64,000 nt of DNA from Opitutaceae bacterium (GCA_015075305.1 JABTUS010000008.1:62001-126000); one strand, 5' to 3'. Numbered from the stretch's first letter, positions 25,038-35,211 are shown. Notes: generated by a model not told the origin, from the letters alone. Program-made: numbers and translations.

Positions 25038-25817
25038 ATGGAGGTGATCTTTCTCGGCACCGGTACTTCCCAGGGAGTTCCCATGATTGCGTGCAGCTGT
25101 GCGGTCTGCACTTCGGCGGATCCCCGCAACAAGCGGAGCCGGGCCTCGATTCACGTGGTGATGGACGGTTTGCGCATCCAGGTGGACGCCGCTCCCGAGT
25201 TCCGGCTGCAGTGCCTGGAGAACAGGATCGAATGGATTGACCTCTTCATCCTCACGCACGGCCATGCCGATCATGTCACGGGGATGGACGATCTCCGGCG
25301 CTTCTGCGATCTGCTGGGAGGGAATGCGATGAGCGTGTATTCCACGGAGGAAGGAATGGCGCGGATCCTCGCGATATATCCCTATACCATCATTGAAAGG
25401 CCGATCGTGCGCGGCTATGCGGCGTTCAAACTCATGCAGATGCCTACGAGGCTGGACCTGCCCCAAGGCACGATTGAATCGACCCTGCTTCCCCATGGCG
25501 GACTGAACACGCTGGGATTGGTATTCACCGAGCGCAGCTCAGGTCAGAAATTCACCTATTACACCGATTGCAAGTGTGTGACGCCGGAAGCGCGGGAATT
25601 GGCCAGGGGATCCAGCGTGGTTGTTCTCGACGGATTGCGGCCGCAACCGCATCCGTCGCACATGAGTGTGCATGAGGCGATAGCGGCAGCTCGCGAGATT
25701 GCCGCACCGCAGACCTACCTGACACACATCACGCATTATATGGAGCACGCTGCCTGGTGTGCGGAGCTGCCACCGGGAATCACATTCGCCCATGACGGGC
25801 TGCGTCTCAGGATCTGA
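25038..25817 (+). CDS. Metallo-beta-lactamase-fold hydrolase (PhnP-like)
   Basis: A 259-residue MBL-fold enzyme. EVIFLGTGTSQGVPMIACSC begins the fold, and the metal-binding HxHxDH is seen as LTHGHADHVTGMDDLR. Later metal ligands are in LLPHGGLN, YYTDCK and LTHITHYMEH. The N-terminal cysteine pair CSCAVC, near the start, is shared with PhnP-type phosphodiesterases, which cleave cyclic phosphates; the exact substrate here is not known. ATG at 25038 starts exactly at the fold. It is monocistronic, after the groEL terminator. Confidence 0.9.
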   Translation: MEVIFLGTGTSQGVPMIACSCAVCTSADPRNKRSRASIHVVMDGLRIQVDAAPEFRLQCLENRIEWIDLFILTHGHADHVTGMDDLRRFCDLLGGNAMSVYSTEEGMARILAIYPYTIIERPIVRGYAAFKLMQMPTRLDLPQGTIESTLLPHGGLNTLGLVFTERSSGQKFTYYTDCKCVTPEARELARGSSVVVLDGLRPQPHPSHMSVHEAIAAAREIAAPQTYLTHITHYMEHAAWCAELPPGITFAHDGLRLRI

Positions 25818-25925
25818 GGGCTGAATTACCAGAAAGAAATGCGATTGAATCAATAATTTGTTATTTATAGGATTTTGCGTCATTAGTTTAGTTTGTCCAT
25901 GAACATATATTTTTATCCTTGAAAC

Positions 25926-25952
25926 CAATTCATAGTAAACCACTCTGAATTG
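25926..25952. promoter_or_regulatory. Candidate operator in front of the Rrf2 regulator
   Basis: CAATTCA (25926-25932) and TGAATTG (25946-25952) form a perfect 7-bp inverted repeat with a 13-bp spacer. It ends 10 bp before the start of the regulator gene and lies in an AT-rich stretch that is likely the promoter. A site of autoregulation by the Rrf2 protein is a reasonable guess. Confidence 0.45.
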
Positions 25953-25962
25953 ATTCGCTTGA

Positions 25963-26544
25963 ATGAAACTTTCCAAGAAAGGGGAGTATGCGCTGCGTGC
26001 GCTGATCGATCTCGGAATTGCAGCCGAGGCGGGGCGGACGCTTCTGCAGGTTGGGGAAATCGCGTCGAAGGAGCGGTTGCCGATGAAGTTCCTTGAGCAG
26101 GTGATGCAGAGCCTCAAGGAGGGAGGGTTTGTCGAAAGCCAGCGTGGAAAGTTTGGCGGCTATCGCCTGGCTCGCCCTGCGTCGCGGATTTCCATGGGGG
26201 AGGTCATTCGCCTGATCGACGGTCCTCTTGCACCCATCGGTTGTGTTTCCCATTCGGCCTATGAGCCATGCAGTTGTCCGGACGAGGAGCACTGCGGCCT
26301 GCGCATGCTCATGCTGGATGTGCGCCACGCGATCGCAGGGATTCTCGACCGGTATTCGCTTGCTGATGTTGTCGAGGTGACGATTCGGAAACTGCGTCGC
26401 GACGAATTTCCGCTCCCCTTCAGCGAGTCCTCACCGGCCGCCAATCACGGCAGGCCCGTGCACTCTCATCCCCATTCATCGCGCGCACGCCTGCAGCCTG
26501 TGGAAGGACTGATTCACAACCTCATTTTTGATTACACGATCTAA
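25963..26544 (+). CDS. Rrf2-family transcriptional regulator
   Basis: A 193-residue winged-helix regulator. It starts MKLSKKGEYALRALIDLG, with the recognition region KERLPMKFLEQVMQSLKEGG and the wing GKFGGYRLARP. The cysteines expected of the iron-sulfur or sulfur-sensing members are present as CVSHSAYEPCSCPDEEHC near residues 94-111. The C-terminus after residue 150 is longer than usual and histidine-rich (HGRPVHSHPHSS). It heads a sulfate uptake and cysteine cluster on the same strand, so a CymR/IscR-like sensor of sulfur or Fe-S status is plausible. The operator-like inverted repeat in front suggests autoregulation. Confidence 0.9.
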   Translation: MKLSKKGEYALRALIDLGIAAEAGRTLLQVGEIASKERLPMKFLEQVMQSLKEGGFVESQRGKFGGYRLARPASRISMGEVIRLIDGPLAPIGCVSHSAYEPCSCPDEEHCGLRMLMLDVRHAIAGILDRYSLADVVEVTIRKLRRDEFPLPFSESSPAANHGRPVHSHPHSSRARLQPVEGLIHNLIFDYTI

Positions 26545-26628
26545 AATACGAATTTTTCTGCGTCTGCCTGCAGACATAGTCTCGTCGCGGCGCGTTTGTT
26601 TGGTCAGACTTTTCAAACAGGCGCGCCC

Positions 26629-28044
26629 ATGCTGCATCCGTCTGGCATTCTGATGAGCTCTCGCATTCCATTGGCCCTCCTTGCTGCCGGCGTGATGTCA
26701 CTTTTCGCGCTTGAGCAGCCATGCGCGCGCGCGCAGGACGCCGATCGCGAGGAAATCCGCCAGCTTCGCGAACAGATCCGGCTTCTTGACGCGAAGCTCC
26801 GGAAGCTCGAGAGGAAACAGGAGGAGAAGGAGCGCCGCGCCGTTGCCGACAGTCCGCCATCGGTTGTGTCCGCGGATGGCTCGGGATTCTCGATGGAATC
26901 GGCTGACAAGCGGTACAGGCTCGCCTTGAAGGCGCTCGTCCAGGTGGACCATCGCCTGTTCTTGAACGACAAGAGGATTCGCGGCACGGAAACGCCTGTG
27001 GCACAGAACACATTCCTGCTGCGGCGTGTTCGACCCGCGCTTGCCGGCACCTTGGGCGGCATTTTTGACTTCACGATAGTTTCCGAGCTGGGAGCTGGAG
27101 ACGCCACCAGTTCATCGGCCCGCGTACAGGATGCCTGGATTTCGGCCCGGTTGACGTCCACGCTGGCGATCAAGGCGGGGAAGTTCACTTCGCCGATCGC
27201 GCTCGAGGCCGGAACCAGCCGTCATTTCATTGAGGCGCCGTTCGTCAACGCCATCCTGCCCAATCGAGACATCGGGGTGGAGTTCATGGGGACGATTGGC
27301 GACGGACGCGTGGCGTATAGAGTGGGTGGCTACAATGGCTCCCGCAACAACACGGCGGACTTCGCGGAGGATGTGGACAACGGCAAGAGCATCGCCGGAA
27401 GGCTCACTTTCAATCCGTTCATCGGGACGGACGGAGGATTGAAGGGGTTGAGCCTGGGCGTTGGTGCGGGCGTTTCGCGTGAGGAAGGCGATCCAGCGGG
27501 CACGCTGGAGGACCCGGTCACCAACGGCCAGCAGACGCTGCTCAGCTACGGTTCGCTCGCCGCCGACGGCAGACACGTGCGCATTTCCCCGAGCGCCTCC
27601 TACTATTCGGGTCCCGTGAGCCTGGTGGCGGAATACGCATGGACGCGGCAGCGGCTGCTCAGGGGAGCCACGGGCTTCGATGCGAAGACCCGCGCCTGGC
27701 GCGCGACCATCGGCCATGTCCTCACCGGGGAGGAATCCACGCCGGGAGGCGTGACTCCCCGCGTCAATTTCCTGCGGGGCGAGTCCTGGGGAGCGTTTGA
27801 AATCGTCGTTCGGATCAGTGGCATCGATTTTGACGATGACCTATTCGCTCCGGACGCTGGCGCATTGCCGAATGCGCCGACTTCGATCAACTCCACTGGA
27901 GCCACTGCCTATGGCACCGGGATCAACTGGTTCATGTCGCGCAATCTGATTTTTCTCGTCAATTACGAGTACACAGATTTCGACGGCAGCACCCTGCGTC
28001 CCGCTGAAAGCGCACTCTTCTCGCGCGCACAACTGCGGTTCTGA
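26629..28044 (+). CDS. OprP/OprO-like anion-selective outer-membrane porin
   Basis: A 471-residue porin. A signal peptide ([18 protein letters not shown], cut near ARAQD) is followed by a coiled-coil stretch ([20 protein letters not shown]) and then the phosphate-porin-type beta barrel with [51 protein letters not shown] and a terminal aromatic residue (FSRAQLRF) as in outer-membrane barrels. Family members let phosphate or pyrophosphate through; here the gene leads directly into the sulfate ABC transporter, so sulfate is the likely cargo. Start codons at 26629 or 26653 both give a usable signal sequence. The gap after the Rrf2 gene is 84 bp. Confidence 0.85.
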   Translation: MLHPSGILMSSRIPLALLAAGVMSLFALEQPCARAQDADREEIRQLREQIRLLDAKLRKLERKQEEKERRAVADSPPSVVSADGSGFSMESADKRYRLALKALVQVDHRLFLNDKRIRGTETPVAQNTFLLRRVRPALAGTLGGIFDFTIVSELGAGDATSSSARVQDAWISARLTSTLAIKAGKFTSPIALEAGTSRHFIEAPFVNAILPNRDIGVEFMGTIGDGRVAYRVGGYNGSRNNTADFAEDVDNGKSIAGRLTFNPFIGTDGGLKGLSLGVGAGVSREEGDPAGTLEDPVTNGQQTLLSYGSLAADGRHVRISPSASYYSGPVSLVAEYAWTRQRLLRGATGFDAKTRAWRATIGHVLTGEESTPGGVTPRVNFLRGESWGAFEIVVRISGIDFDDDLFAPDAGALPNAPTSINSTGATAYGTGINWFMSRNLIFLVNYEYTDFDGSTLRPAESALFSRAQLRF

Positions 28045-28070
28045 TCCTTCAAGGCATCACAGGAACACTC

Positions 28071-29069
28071 ATGATCATCAAGGCTTGCCGCTTCGTCCTC
28101 CTGCCCGCGCTCCTCCTTGGGAGCCTGGCGTCGGCGAAGTCGGTTGCCATGCTGAATGTTTCCTACGATCCCACGCGCGAATTCTATCAGGACTACAACA
28201 AGGCGTTCTCGGACTACTGGAAACACAGGACCGGAGATGATGTCACGATCAAGCAATCGCATGGGGGTTCGGGAAAGCAGGCGCGCTCCGTGCTCGACGG
28301 AATACCCGCGGATGTGGTGACGCTTGCCCTGGCGAACGACGTCAACGCGCTGTACACCGTTGGGCGGATGATTGACAAGGACTGGCAGAGTCGCCTGCCG
28401 AACAATTCCGCGCCATACACGAGCACCATTGTGTTTTTGGTCAGACGGGGAAACCCGAGGAACATCCGCGATTGGGATGATCTTGCAAGATCAGGAGCAA
28501 GTGTTGTCACGCCGAATCCGCGAACCTCCGGTGGTGCGCAGTGGAATTACCTTGCGGCGTGGGAGTACGGGCGCCGCAAGTACGGCGGCGATGCGGCCGC
28601 GAAGGAGTTCGTGTCGCGGCTCTACCACAATGTGGCGGTCCTCGATTCCGGAGCGCGCGGATCGACGACGACATTTGCGCAGCGTGGCATCGGGGACGTC
28701 CTCATTTCATGGGAGAATGAGGCGTTCCTGGCGTTGAGGAAATTCGACAACGGCGACTTTGAAATGGTTGTTCCATCGCTCAGCATTCTCGCGGAGCCTT
28801 CGGTTTGCGTGGTCGATCGTGTTGTGAAGCGGCGGAAAACTGAGGCGGTGGCGACGGCGTACCTGGAATACCTCTATTCCGACATCGCGCAGGAAATTGC
28901 GGCCCGCCACTTCTATCGTCCGCGTTCCAAGGAGATCATGGCGAAGCACGCGTCGCTCTTCCGTCCCCTCGAGCTGTTCACGATTGACGATGCCTTCGGC
29001 GGTTGGAGCAAGGCGGCGAAGGTGCATTTCAGTGATGGCGGGACCTACGACCAGATTTCGTTGAGATGA
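28071..29069 (+). CDS. Sulfate ABC transporter, periplasmic substrate-binding protein
   Basis: A 332-residue exported protein. The signal peptide ([16 protein letters not shown]) is followed by [20 protein letters not shown], the entry to the sulfate-binding lobe in Sbp/CysP proteins. [17 protein letters not shown] and [16 protein letters not shown] carry the serine/glycine anion-binding loops. It hands sulfate to the CysT/CysW channel. It lies 26 bp after the porin gene, and the next gene starts one base after its stop, so it is part of one operon. Sbp and CysP cannot be told apart with certainty. Confidence 0.95.
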   Translation: MIIKACRFVLLPALLLGSLASAKSVAMLNVSYDPTREFYQDYNKAFSDYWKHRTGDDVTIKQSHGGSGKQARSVLDGIPADVVTLALANDVNALYTVGRMIDKDWQSRLPNNSAPYTSTIVFLVRRGNPRNIRDWDDLARSGASVVTPNPRTSGGAQWNYLAAWEYGRRKYGGDAAAKEFVSRLYHNVAVLDSGARGSTTTFAQRGIGDVLISWENEAFLALRKFDNGDFEMVVPSLSILAEPSVCVVDRVVKRRKTEAVATAYLEYLYSDIAQEIAARHFYRPRSKEIMAKHASLFRPLELFTIDDAFGGWSKAAKVHFSDGGTYDQISLR

Positions 29070-29070
29070 C

Positions 29071-29964
29071 ATGAGCATGGCCGCGTCACGACGTTCCGTT
29101 CTGCCAGGCTTCGGCCTTTCGCTGGGTTTCACATTGACCTGCCTCAGCCTCATTGTGCTCATCCCGCTGTCGGCCGCCTTCATTCGCACGGCCGGAATGA
29201 CGTGGTCGGAATTCGTCAGTGCCGTGACATCGCCGCGCGTGCTTGCGTCGTACCGGCTGAGCTTCGGGGCGTCGTTCGGGGCGGCCCTCATCAATGCGTT
29301 TTTCGGCCTCGTGGTGGCCTGGGTGCTCGTCAGGTATTCTTTTCCGGGCAAACGCATCATCGACGCCTTGGTTGACCTTCCCTTCGCGCTTCCGACCGCG
29401 GTGGCCGGCATCGCGTTGAGCGCGATTTATGCGCCCAGCGGATGGCTTGGATTTCTGGATCCGCTGTGGGGAGGTGTGGTGGCATGGCTCGACAGAACGA
29501 TACCGGGCGTGGCGTGGAAGGAATGGCTGGGGGTGCAGATTGCATTTGACCGCCCCGGGGTATTCATAGCGCTGACGTTCATCGGCCTTCCCTTTGTGGT
29601 GCGCACGCTGCAGCCGGTCCTTGAGGAGCTGGAGCCGGAGCTGGAGGAAGCCTCGGCGAGTCTGGGTGCGTCGCGGTGGCAGACCATGGTCAGGGTTGTG
29701 CTGCCGGAGCTGACGCCCGCGCTCATCACGGGTTTTTCCATGGCGTTCGCGCGCGCTCTCGGTGAGTACGGTTCGGTGATTTTCATCGCGGGGAACCGGC
29801 CGATGCACTCCGAGATCACCCCGCTTCTGATCATCTCCAAACTGGAGCAGTACGACTATCGTGGCGCGACGGCCATTGCCACGGTGATGCTTGTTGCATC
29901 GTTCGTTTTGCTTCTTCTGATAAATCTGCTCCAGAAATGGAGCCGCCGTCACAACCGGATCTGA
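29071..29964 (+). CDS. cysT: Sulfate ABC transporter permease CysT
   Basis: A 297-residue inner-membrane protein with six predicted helices (for example LSLGFTLTCLSLIVLIPLSA and ALINAFFGLVVAWVLVRY) and the EAA loop LEEASASLGASRWQTMVRV, which docks to the ATPase. With CysW it forms the sulfate channel. The family motif DLPFALPTAVAGIAL is present. It begins 1 bp after the stop of the binding-protein gene; an ATG 6 nt further on is also possible. Confidence 0.95.
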   Translation: MSMAASRRSVLPGFGLSLGFTLTCLSLIVLIPLSAAFIRTAGMTWSEFVSAVTSPRVLASYRLSFGASFGAALINAFFGLVVAWVLVRYSFPGKRIIDALVDLPFALPTAVAGIALSAIYAPSGWLGFLDPLWGGVVAWLDRTIPGVAWKEWLGVQIAFDRPGVFIALTFIGLPFVVRTLQPVLEELEPELEEASASLGASRWQTMVRVVLPELTPALITGFSMAFARALGEYGSVIFIAGNRPMHSEITPLLIISKLEQYDYRGATAIATVMLVASFVLLLLINLLQKWSRRHNRI

Positions 29965-29970
29965 GGAAAC

Positions 29971-30900
29971 ATGGCTTCAGTCGTCACAGGCCTCGGTTCG
30001 CGCTCCGCCGGCTCACGCGGCGCCTCGTCGTCGGTCATCCAGGATTCGCGCTGGGTGCGCTGGGCGCTCACGGGCATCGCGCTGCTTTTTCTGGCCTTTT
30101 TCCTGGTCCTCCCACTGATTGCCGTGTTTGCCGAGGCACTGCGCGAAGGAGTCAAGTCCTACCTTGCGGCGCTCGTGGAACCCGATGCGCTCGCCGCGAT
30201 AAGGCTCACCCTGCTCACTGCGGCCATCGCTGTTCCGGCCAATGTTGTCTTCGGAGTGTCGGCGGCTTGGGCGATTTCCAAATTTTCATTCCGCGGGAAA
30301 AGCGTCCTCATCACCTTGATCGACCTGCCATTTGCGGTGTCCCCTGTGGTATCCGGCCTCATTTACGTGCTGGTGTTCGGTCTTCAGGGATGGATGGGAC
30401 AGATCCAGAATGCCGAAAATCCGTGGTTTCCCTGGCTGCAGGCGTGGCTGAATGATCACGACATCCGGATCATCTTTGCGGTCCCGGGAATAGTCCTTGC
30501 GACGACTTTCGTCACCTTCCCGTTCGTTGCCCGCGAGCTCATTCCGTTGATGCAGGCGCAGGGGACGGACGAGGAATACGCGGCGATCACGCTCGGAGCG
30601 GGAGGCTGGAAGACATTCTGGCGGGTGACGCTGCCGAACATCAAGTGGGGGCTTTTTTACGGAGTCATCCTTTGCAATGCCCGGGCAATGGGGGAGTTTG
30701 GCGCGGTGTCCGTCGTCAGCGGGCACATCCGGGGGGAAACCAACACGATGCCCCTGCACGTGGAGATTCTTTACAACGAGTATCAGTTTTCTGCGGCTTT
30801 CGCCGTGGCGTCACTCCTGACGCTGCTCGCGATTGTCACGCTGGTCATCAAGTCGCTGATAGAATGGCGCCATGCGAGGCTTCGCTATGCGGAGACCTGA
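29971..30900 (+). CDS. cysW: Sulfate ABC transporter permease CysW
   Basis: A 309-residue inner-membrane protein, partner of CysT. Helices such as [18 protein letters not shown], the motif [20 protein letters not shown], and the EAA loop [20 protein letters not shown] identify it. The tail [20 protein letters not shown] is typical of CysW. It starts 6 bp after cysT. Confidence 0.95.
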   Translation: MASVVTGLGSRSAGSRGASSSVIQDSRWVRWALTGIALLFLAFFLVLPLIAVFAEALREGVKSYLAALVEPDALAAIRLTLLTAAIAVPANVVFGVSAAWAISKFSFRGKSVLITLIDLPFAVSPVVSGLIYVLVFGLQGWMGQIQNAENPWFPWLQAWLNDHDIRIIFAVPGIVLATTFVTFPFVARELIPLMQAQGTDEEYAAITLGAGGWKTFWRVTLPNIKWGLFYGVILCNARAMGEFGAVSVVSGHIRGETNTMPLHVEILYNEYQFSAAFAVASLLTLLAIVTLVIKSLIEWRHARLRYAET

Positions 30901-30915
30901 AGGAAACGCATCCGA

Positions 30916-31965
30916 ATGAGCATTGTTACATCACTGATCAGCAAGCGGTTTGGCGGCTACACGGCCCTCGACAATGTCAGTCTGACGGTGCCGAGCGGCA
31001 AACTGGTCGCCTTGCTGGGGCCTTCGGGATCGGGAAAAACGACGCTCCTGCGCATCATTGCGGGGCTGGAGCATGCGGATCCGGGGAGCGGGCGGATTCT
31101 TTTTCACGGGGAGGATGTCACGGATCGTTCGGCCGGAAAGCGGCGCGTCGGATTCGTTTTCCAGCACTATGCGCTCTTCCGGCACATGACGGTGTTTGAG
31201 AACATCGCCTTTGGACTGAAGGTCCGCAGGTGGCGGGATCGGCCGAAGAAGGCGGAGATCATCGACAGGGTGCGCAAGCTGCTCAAGCTGGTCCAGCTCG
31301 AGGAACTCGGAGGGCGCTTTCCGACGCAGCTCTCAGGTGGGCAGCGTCAGCGTGTCGCGCTTGCGCGGGCGCTCGCTGTGGAGCCCAGGGTGCTTCTGCT
31401 CGACGAACCCTTTGGAGCGCTTGACGCAAAGGTGCGCAAGGAGCTGCGGCGCTGGCTGCGGCAGTTTCACGAGGAGGTCCACCTGACGACGGTGTTCGTC
31501 ACGCACGATCAGGAGGAGGCGCTGGAGATCGCGGATGAAGTCGTGATCATGAACCAGGCGCGCATCGAGCAGGTGGGTTCCCCGCAGGAGGTGTACGACC
31601 GTCCTGCATCACCCTTCGTCTATCAGTTCCTCGGAAATGTGAATCAGGTCAGGCTTCCCATCCGCGGATTGGAAACGGTCCGGGAACTGACGACATCGGC
31701 GGACGGCGCGGTTGCCTATGTGCGTCCGCACGACATCCACCTCACGCGCTTCGAGGCGGGCAGCCCCGGTGAGCCCGCGCTCGTGCGTTCGATACATGCG
31801 GCGGGACCGTTTGCGAGGGTTCGCTGCACCCGGGGGCGCGACGATGAAATTGTGGAGGCCGAACTGCCGCGCTCGCGCCTCGGCGAGCTTCGCCTCGCCG
31901 TCGGCGACGCCGTGCTCCTGCGCCTTCAGAATCCGAGGGCGGTCGGCGAGGACTTCAGCATTTGA
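30916..31965 (+). CDS. cysA: Sulfate ABC transporter ATP-binding protein CysA
   Basis: A 349-residue ATPase that powers the CysTW channel. Walker [20 protein letters not shown]-loop [16 protein letters not shown], signature [16 protein letters not shown], Walker [13 protein letters not shown] and the switch histidine in [11 protein letters not shown] are all intact. A C-terminal regulatory TOBE-like domain follows ([15 protein letters not shown]). It starts 15 bp after cysW and is followed, 22 bp on, by cysK. Confidence 0.96.
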   Translation: MSIVTSLISKRFGGYTALDNVSLTVPSGKLVALLGPSGSGKTTLLRIIAGLEHADPGSGRILFHGEDVTDRSAGKRRVGFVFQHYALFRHMTVFENIAFGLKVRRWRDRPKKAEIIDRVRKLLKLVQLEELGGRFPTQLSGGQRQRVALARALAVEPRVLLLDEPFGALDAKVRKELRRWLRQFHEEVHLTTVFVTHDQEEALEIADEVVIMNQARIEQVGSPQEVYDRPASPFVYQFLGNVNQVRLPIRGLETVRELTTSADGAVAYVRPHDIHLTRFEAGSPGEPALVRSIHAAGPFARVRCTRGRDDEIVEAELPRSRLGELRLAVGDAVLLRLQNPRAVGEDFSI

Positions 31966-31987
31966 ATTGCGCACACCCATTTTTCCC

Positions 31988-32965
31988 ATGGCTAAAATAT
32001 ACAAAGACATCACAGAAACTATCGGTAATACCCCGCTCGTTCGCCTCAATCGCACCGCGGCCGCACACGGTGCCCTGGCGGATGTTCTTCTCAAGCTCGA
32101 GTTCTTCAATCCACTCTCGAGCGTCAAGGATCGGATTGGCCTGGCAATGATCGAGGAAGGTTTTCGCACCGGCGCGATAAACTCGAAAACCGTGCTGATC
32201 GAGGCCACCTCGGGAAACACAGGCATCGCCCTGGCATTTGTCGCGGCATCGAAGGGATTGAAACTCATCCTGACCATGCCGGAGACAATGTCCATGGAGC
32301 GCCGCAGACTTCTCAAGGTGCTTGGCGCGCGTGTCGTGCTGACCGAAGGGCCGAAGGGCATGAAGGGCGCGATGGCGAAGGCCGAGGAGATTCACGCGAA
32401 GATTCCCAACAGCGTCATTCTCCAGCAGTTCAACAATCTTGCCAACCCGGCCATCCACCGGAGGACAACGGCTGAGGAAATCTGGAGGGATACCGACGGG
32501 AAGGTTGACATTGTCGTATCCGGCATTGGCACCGGCGGCACGATCACGGGCGTTGGCGAAGTGCTGAAGGCTAAAAAGCCTGGTGTGAGGATTGTTGCGG
32601 TGGAGCCGGACTCGTCCGCCGTTCTCTCCGGCGGCGCGCCAGGTCCGCACAAGCTTCAGGGCCTCGGCGCCGGATTCATTCCCGCCGTTCTCAACACTAA
32701 GATCTACGACGAGGTCATCCGCGTGAAGGAGGCGGACTCCGCTCCGATCAGCAAGCAGGTGAACACCCAGGATGGCATTCCGGTCGGCATTTCCTCGGGC
32801 GCCGCAATATGGGCCGGGCTGCAACTGGCCAAGCGGCCGGAGAATTCAGGAAAGCAGATTGTGGTCATCGTGCCCTCCAGCAGCGAACGTTACCTCTCCA
32901 CCTGGCTCTTTGCCGACATCAGTTCCGAAAGCGATTCCATCGAGGATCTCCTCGCTGGTTCCTGA
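31988..32965 (+). CDS. cysK: Cysteine synthase A (O-acetylserine sulfhydrylase)
   Basis: A 325-residue pyridoxal-phosphate enzyme that makes cysteine from O-acetylserine and sulfide. The N-terminus ITETIGNTPLVRLNR, the PLP lysine in NPLSSVKDRIG, the substrate loop EATSGNTGIALAF, and the glycine-rich phosphate loop SGIGTGGTITGVG are in place. ATG at 31988 gives the usual start. It closes the sulfur cluster, linking sulfate uptake to cysteine. The reductases that turn sulfate into sulfide are not in this window. Confidence 0.96.
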   Translation: MAKIYKDITETIGNTPLVRLNRTAAAHGALADVLLKLEFFNPLSSVKDRIGLAMIEEGFRTGAINSKTVLIEATSGNTGIALAFVAASKGLKLILTMPETMSMERRRLLKVLGARVVLTEGPKGMKGAMAKAEEIHAKIPNSVILQQFNNLANPAIHRRTTAEEIWRDTDGKVDIVVSGIGTGGTITGVGEVLKAKKPGVRIVAVEPDSSAVLSGGAPGPHKLQGLGAGFIPAVLNTKIYDEVIRVKEADSAPISKQVNTQDGIPVGISSGAAIWAGLQLAKRPENSGKQIVVIVPSSSERYLSTWLFADISSESDSIEDLLAGS

Positions 32966-33004
32966 GCAGGCACGTTCTGAAAGGCTCAGCGTGGTCGGAC
33001 GAGC

Positions 33005-33805
33005 TCATGGCGGAAGCTGCTCCCTGCGGCTTCCGCTTTGCTTGTACCACTTGTAGAAGGCAATGCCGACGACCAGCACCGTGACGGCCATGCCGCCGAG
33101 TTTCATGATGGCTGCGGCGAGGAGTTGATCGTCTTCCGGGCCGAATCCGGCGATTATGCGCGGCGCGAACTCGTAGGTTGGATAGAGGATTTGGTCGGAA
33201 AAGGCGATGTAGGCAAACAGCGGGGTCATCCCAATGGTGACCGCGATCAGATAGAGGATCTGCGCTCCCGGCTGGATTGCGGGCAGCTCGCGCGCCGGGC
33301 TCGCAATCGGCCACCAGAAGAAAAGTGCGGCGCCGAAGAACATGATGTGCTCGATGACGTGCACGGTCTTGTCCCTCAGGGCCCAGTCGTAGAGGACGGG
33401 CATGTGCCATGCGGAGAGCACGGCGACGTAGATCACGAAGCAGGTGATCGGATGGAAGAAAAACGCCAGCGTGCGGCGCACGGCTGAATGCCGGGCAATG
33501 GGAGCGAGCAGCCATTCCGGAATGCCGCGAAGGAAAAGAATCGCCGCAGGGTAGATCAGCAGCAGGTGCTGCACCATATGGGCGCTCAGAAGGAAGCGTT
33601 CGCCCGCCTGATCAAGGGGGGATCCGACCGCGAGATAGAAGATGACCAGTGAGCTGTAGAACGCCCACGCCTTCCGGCGCGGGAAATCGGCATCGGAAGT
33701 CATCCAGTGCCGCAGCGGCCCGCACAGCAGGCCGTAGAGCCATCCCAGAACAATGAGACCGCCGATGAGGTAGGGTTCGTTATGCCAGTGGCGCCAGTCG
33801 ATCAT
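33005..33805 (-). CDS. ctaG: Cytochrome c oxidase assembly protein of the CtaG (caa3) family
   Basis: A 266-residue membrane protein with about seven helices (for example IGGLIVLGWLYGLLCG, AWAFYSSLVIFYLAVG, MVQHLLLIYPAAILFL). Conserved histidines lie in LSAHMVQHLLL, LSAWHMPVLYDWAL and HVIEHIMFFGAALFFWWP, as in CtaG proteins that help insert copper in caa3-type oxidases. It is the last gene of the oxidase operon, 60 bp after the subunit IV gene. Confidence 0.9.
   Translation of the reverse strand: MIDWRHWHNEPYLIGGLIVLGWLYGLLCGPLRHWMTSDADFPRRKAWAFYSSLVIFYLAVGSPLDQAGERFLLSAHMVQHLLLIYPAAILFLRGIPEWLLAPIARHSAVRRTLAFFFHPITCFVIYVAVLSAWHMPVLYDWALRDKTVHVIEHIMFFGAALFFWWPIASPARELPAIQPGAQILYLIAVTIGMTPLFAYIAFSDQILYPTYEFAPRIIAGFGPEDDQLLAAAIMKLGGMAVTVLVVGIAFYKWYKQSGSRREQLPP
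33010..33036. terminator. Hairpin at the convergent ends of cysK and ctaG
   Basis: GCGGAAGC and GCTTCCGC form a perfect 8-bp stem around an 11-nt loop, followed by TTTG. It lies inside the last codons of the oxidase-assembly gene and 45 bp after cysK, and could stop both transcripts weakly. Confidence 0.4.
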
Positions 33806-33865
33806 GGACCCAGGCTGCGGCCGGGAGGCGGAGCGCCCTCAGGTGTGCTCCGGCCCCGTCCGCCT

Positions 33866-34258
33866 TCAGGCAACGCTGACAATGGGGGCGGGACGCGGGC
33901 TGGCCAGCGCGGTGTCGTAGGCCGAGCCGGTGGGCTTGCTGGCGGTCGCCGAGAACAGCGCATGGAGTGCGATGGCGGTGCCTCCTGCAAGCACCAGACC
34001 CAGGAAAAACAGCAGGGTGCAGAACACCTTGTCCCAGCGCAGGTGCATGAAGATGAAAATGACGAACATGAACTTGGCCAGCGACAGAATGGCCAGGGTC
34101 ACGAACACCGCAAAGTACGGCAGGGGCAGGTAGATCACGACGATCTCGAGGCCGGTGATGACCGCGAGAAGCATCGCAACCTGGACAAAGATATGGAACT
34201 TGCTCGCCTCGTGTCCGGAGTTGGAGGAGGAAGCGTGATCAAAGGTGGTGACACTCAT
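33866..34258 (-). CDS. ctaF: Cytochrome c oxidase subunit IV (caa3 type)
   Basis: A 130-residue membrane protein with three helices (VAMLLAVITGLEIVVIYLPL, YFAVFVTLAILSLAKFMFV, KVFCTLLFFLGLVLAGGTAI). The phrase FVIFIFMHLRWD between helices two and three is a hallmark of small subunit IV proteins of caa3 oxidases. ATG at 34258 is the fitting start. It lies 65 bp after subunit III. Confidence 0.85.
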   Translation of the reverse strand: MSVTTFDHASSSNSGHEASKFHIFVQVAMLLAVITGLEIVVIYLPLPYFAVFVTLAILSLAKFMFVIFIFMHLRWDKVFCTLLFFLGLVLAGGTAIALHALFSATASKPTGSAYDTALASPRPAPIVSVA

Positions 34259-34323
34259 GGATGCAGGGAGCGGAAGGATTTCGTCAGGTATGCCGAGGGG
34301 GAGTTTTCGAGAAAAGCCGCGGA

Positions 34324-35175
34324 CTAGAAGTACTCGAGCAGGTAGACCACGGGGAAAATAATGATCCACACGATGTCGACGAAGTGCCAGTAGAGGCCCA
34401 TCGACTCGACGTCGATGGCGTGGGATTGATTGAAGTCCACGGCGCCCGACTGGCGGCCCATCGCATAGAGTCCGGCCAGGCTGACGAGCAGGCCGATGAG
34501 CGCGAGCGCGTGTCCCGCGAGAAAGCCGCCGATGGCAAATGCGGGCGTCTGTATCTGGTGGGCGAGGGAAACGACCACATGAACGCCGAGGACGACGGCC
34601 ACCGCGAAAACGAGGAAGTGGGCGATGCTGACAATGAACCAGGGTTTGCGCGACGCGTCGGCGTTCTCCGGCTTGAACGTGCGAATGTACATGAAGATCA
34701 GCCACAGCACGCCGATCGCCACGTGGCACCCGTGAGTGCCGGTAAGGGTGTAGAAGGTCGAACCGAACAGACTGCTCGAAAGGGTCAGGCCTTTCTCATG
34801 AACGAAGTGCTGGAACTCGTAGATCTGGCAGCCCAGGAAGATCAATCCGAAGAAGATCGTGCCAAGCAGATTGCGCCGCGTGCTCTGGAGGTTGCCCTTC
34901 TGGATGGCGTTCACCGCGAGAGCCATCAGCAGCGACGACATCAGCAGGATGAATGTCGAGAAGGATGTGAGCTCGATCGAGAAGATGGAGCGCGGGTCGG
35001 GTGATCCCGCCGGAGGATGCACGCGATAGACGACATGCATCGAGATCAGCGATCCGAAGAACATGCAGTCCGACGCCAGGAAGGTCCACATGAACAGCTT
35101 CTTGTTCGGAATGCCGGTCGACGTGGTGGCGTCGTGATGATGATCGATGGTGGCCTGGGCCGCTTGACTGCTCAT
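34324..35175 (-). CDS. ctaE: Cytochrome c oxidase subunit III
   Basis: A 283-residue protein with seven helices. It shows KKLFMWTFLASDCMFFGSLI, TGTHGCHVAIGVLWLIFMY (the conserved HG-x-H region), and the end GLYWHFVDIVWIIIFPVVYL, all typical of subunit III. Subunit III stabilises the proton-pumping core. It starts 36 bp after subunit I. Confidence 0.96.
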   Translation of the reverse strand: MSSQAAQATIDHHHDATTSTGIPNKKLFMWTFLASDCMFFGSLISMHVVYRVHPPAGSPDPRSIFSIELTSFSTFILLMSSLLMALAVNAIQKGNLQSTRRNLLGTIFFGLIFLGCQIYEFQHFVHEKGLTLSSSLFGSTFYTLTGTHGCHVAIGVLWLIFMYIRTFKPENADASRKPWFIVSIAHFLVFAVAVVLGVHVVVSLAHQIQTPAFAIGGFLAGHALALIGLLVSLAGLYAMGRQSGAVDFNQSHAIDVESMGLYWHFVDIVWIIIFPVVYLLEYF

Positions 35176-35211
35176 GAGTGATGCGAAATTCGGACGTGTT
35201 GCGCGTTCGGC

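Noticed and set aside
25818-25962. SAM or other riboswitch in front of the sulfur cluster
   Set aside because: The AT-rich leader shows no riboswitch core that I can recognise, and a protein-binding inverted repeat explains it better.
29086-29952. A 288-codon open frame antisense to cysT
   Set aside because: Very basic and His-rich, a mirror of hydrophobic codons on the real strand.
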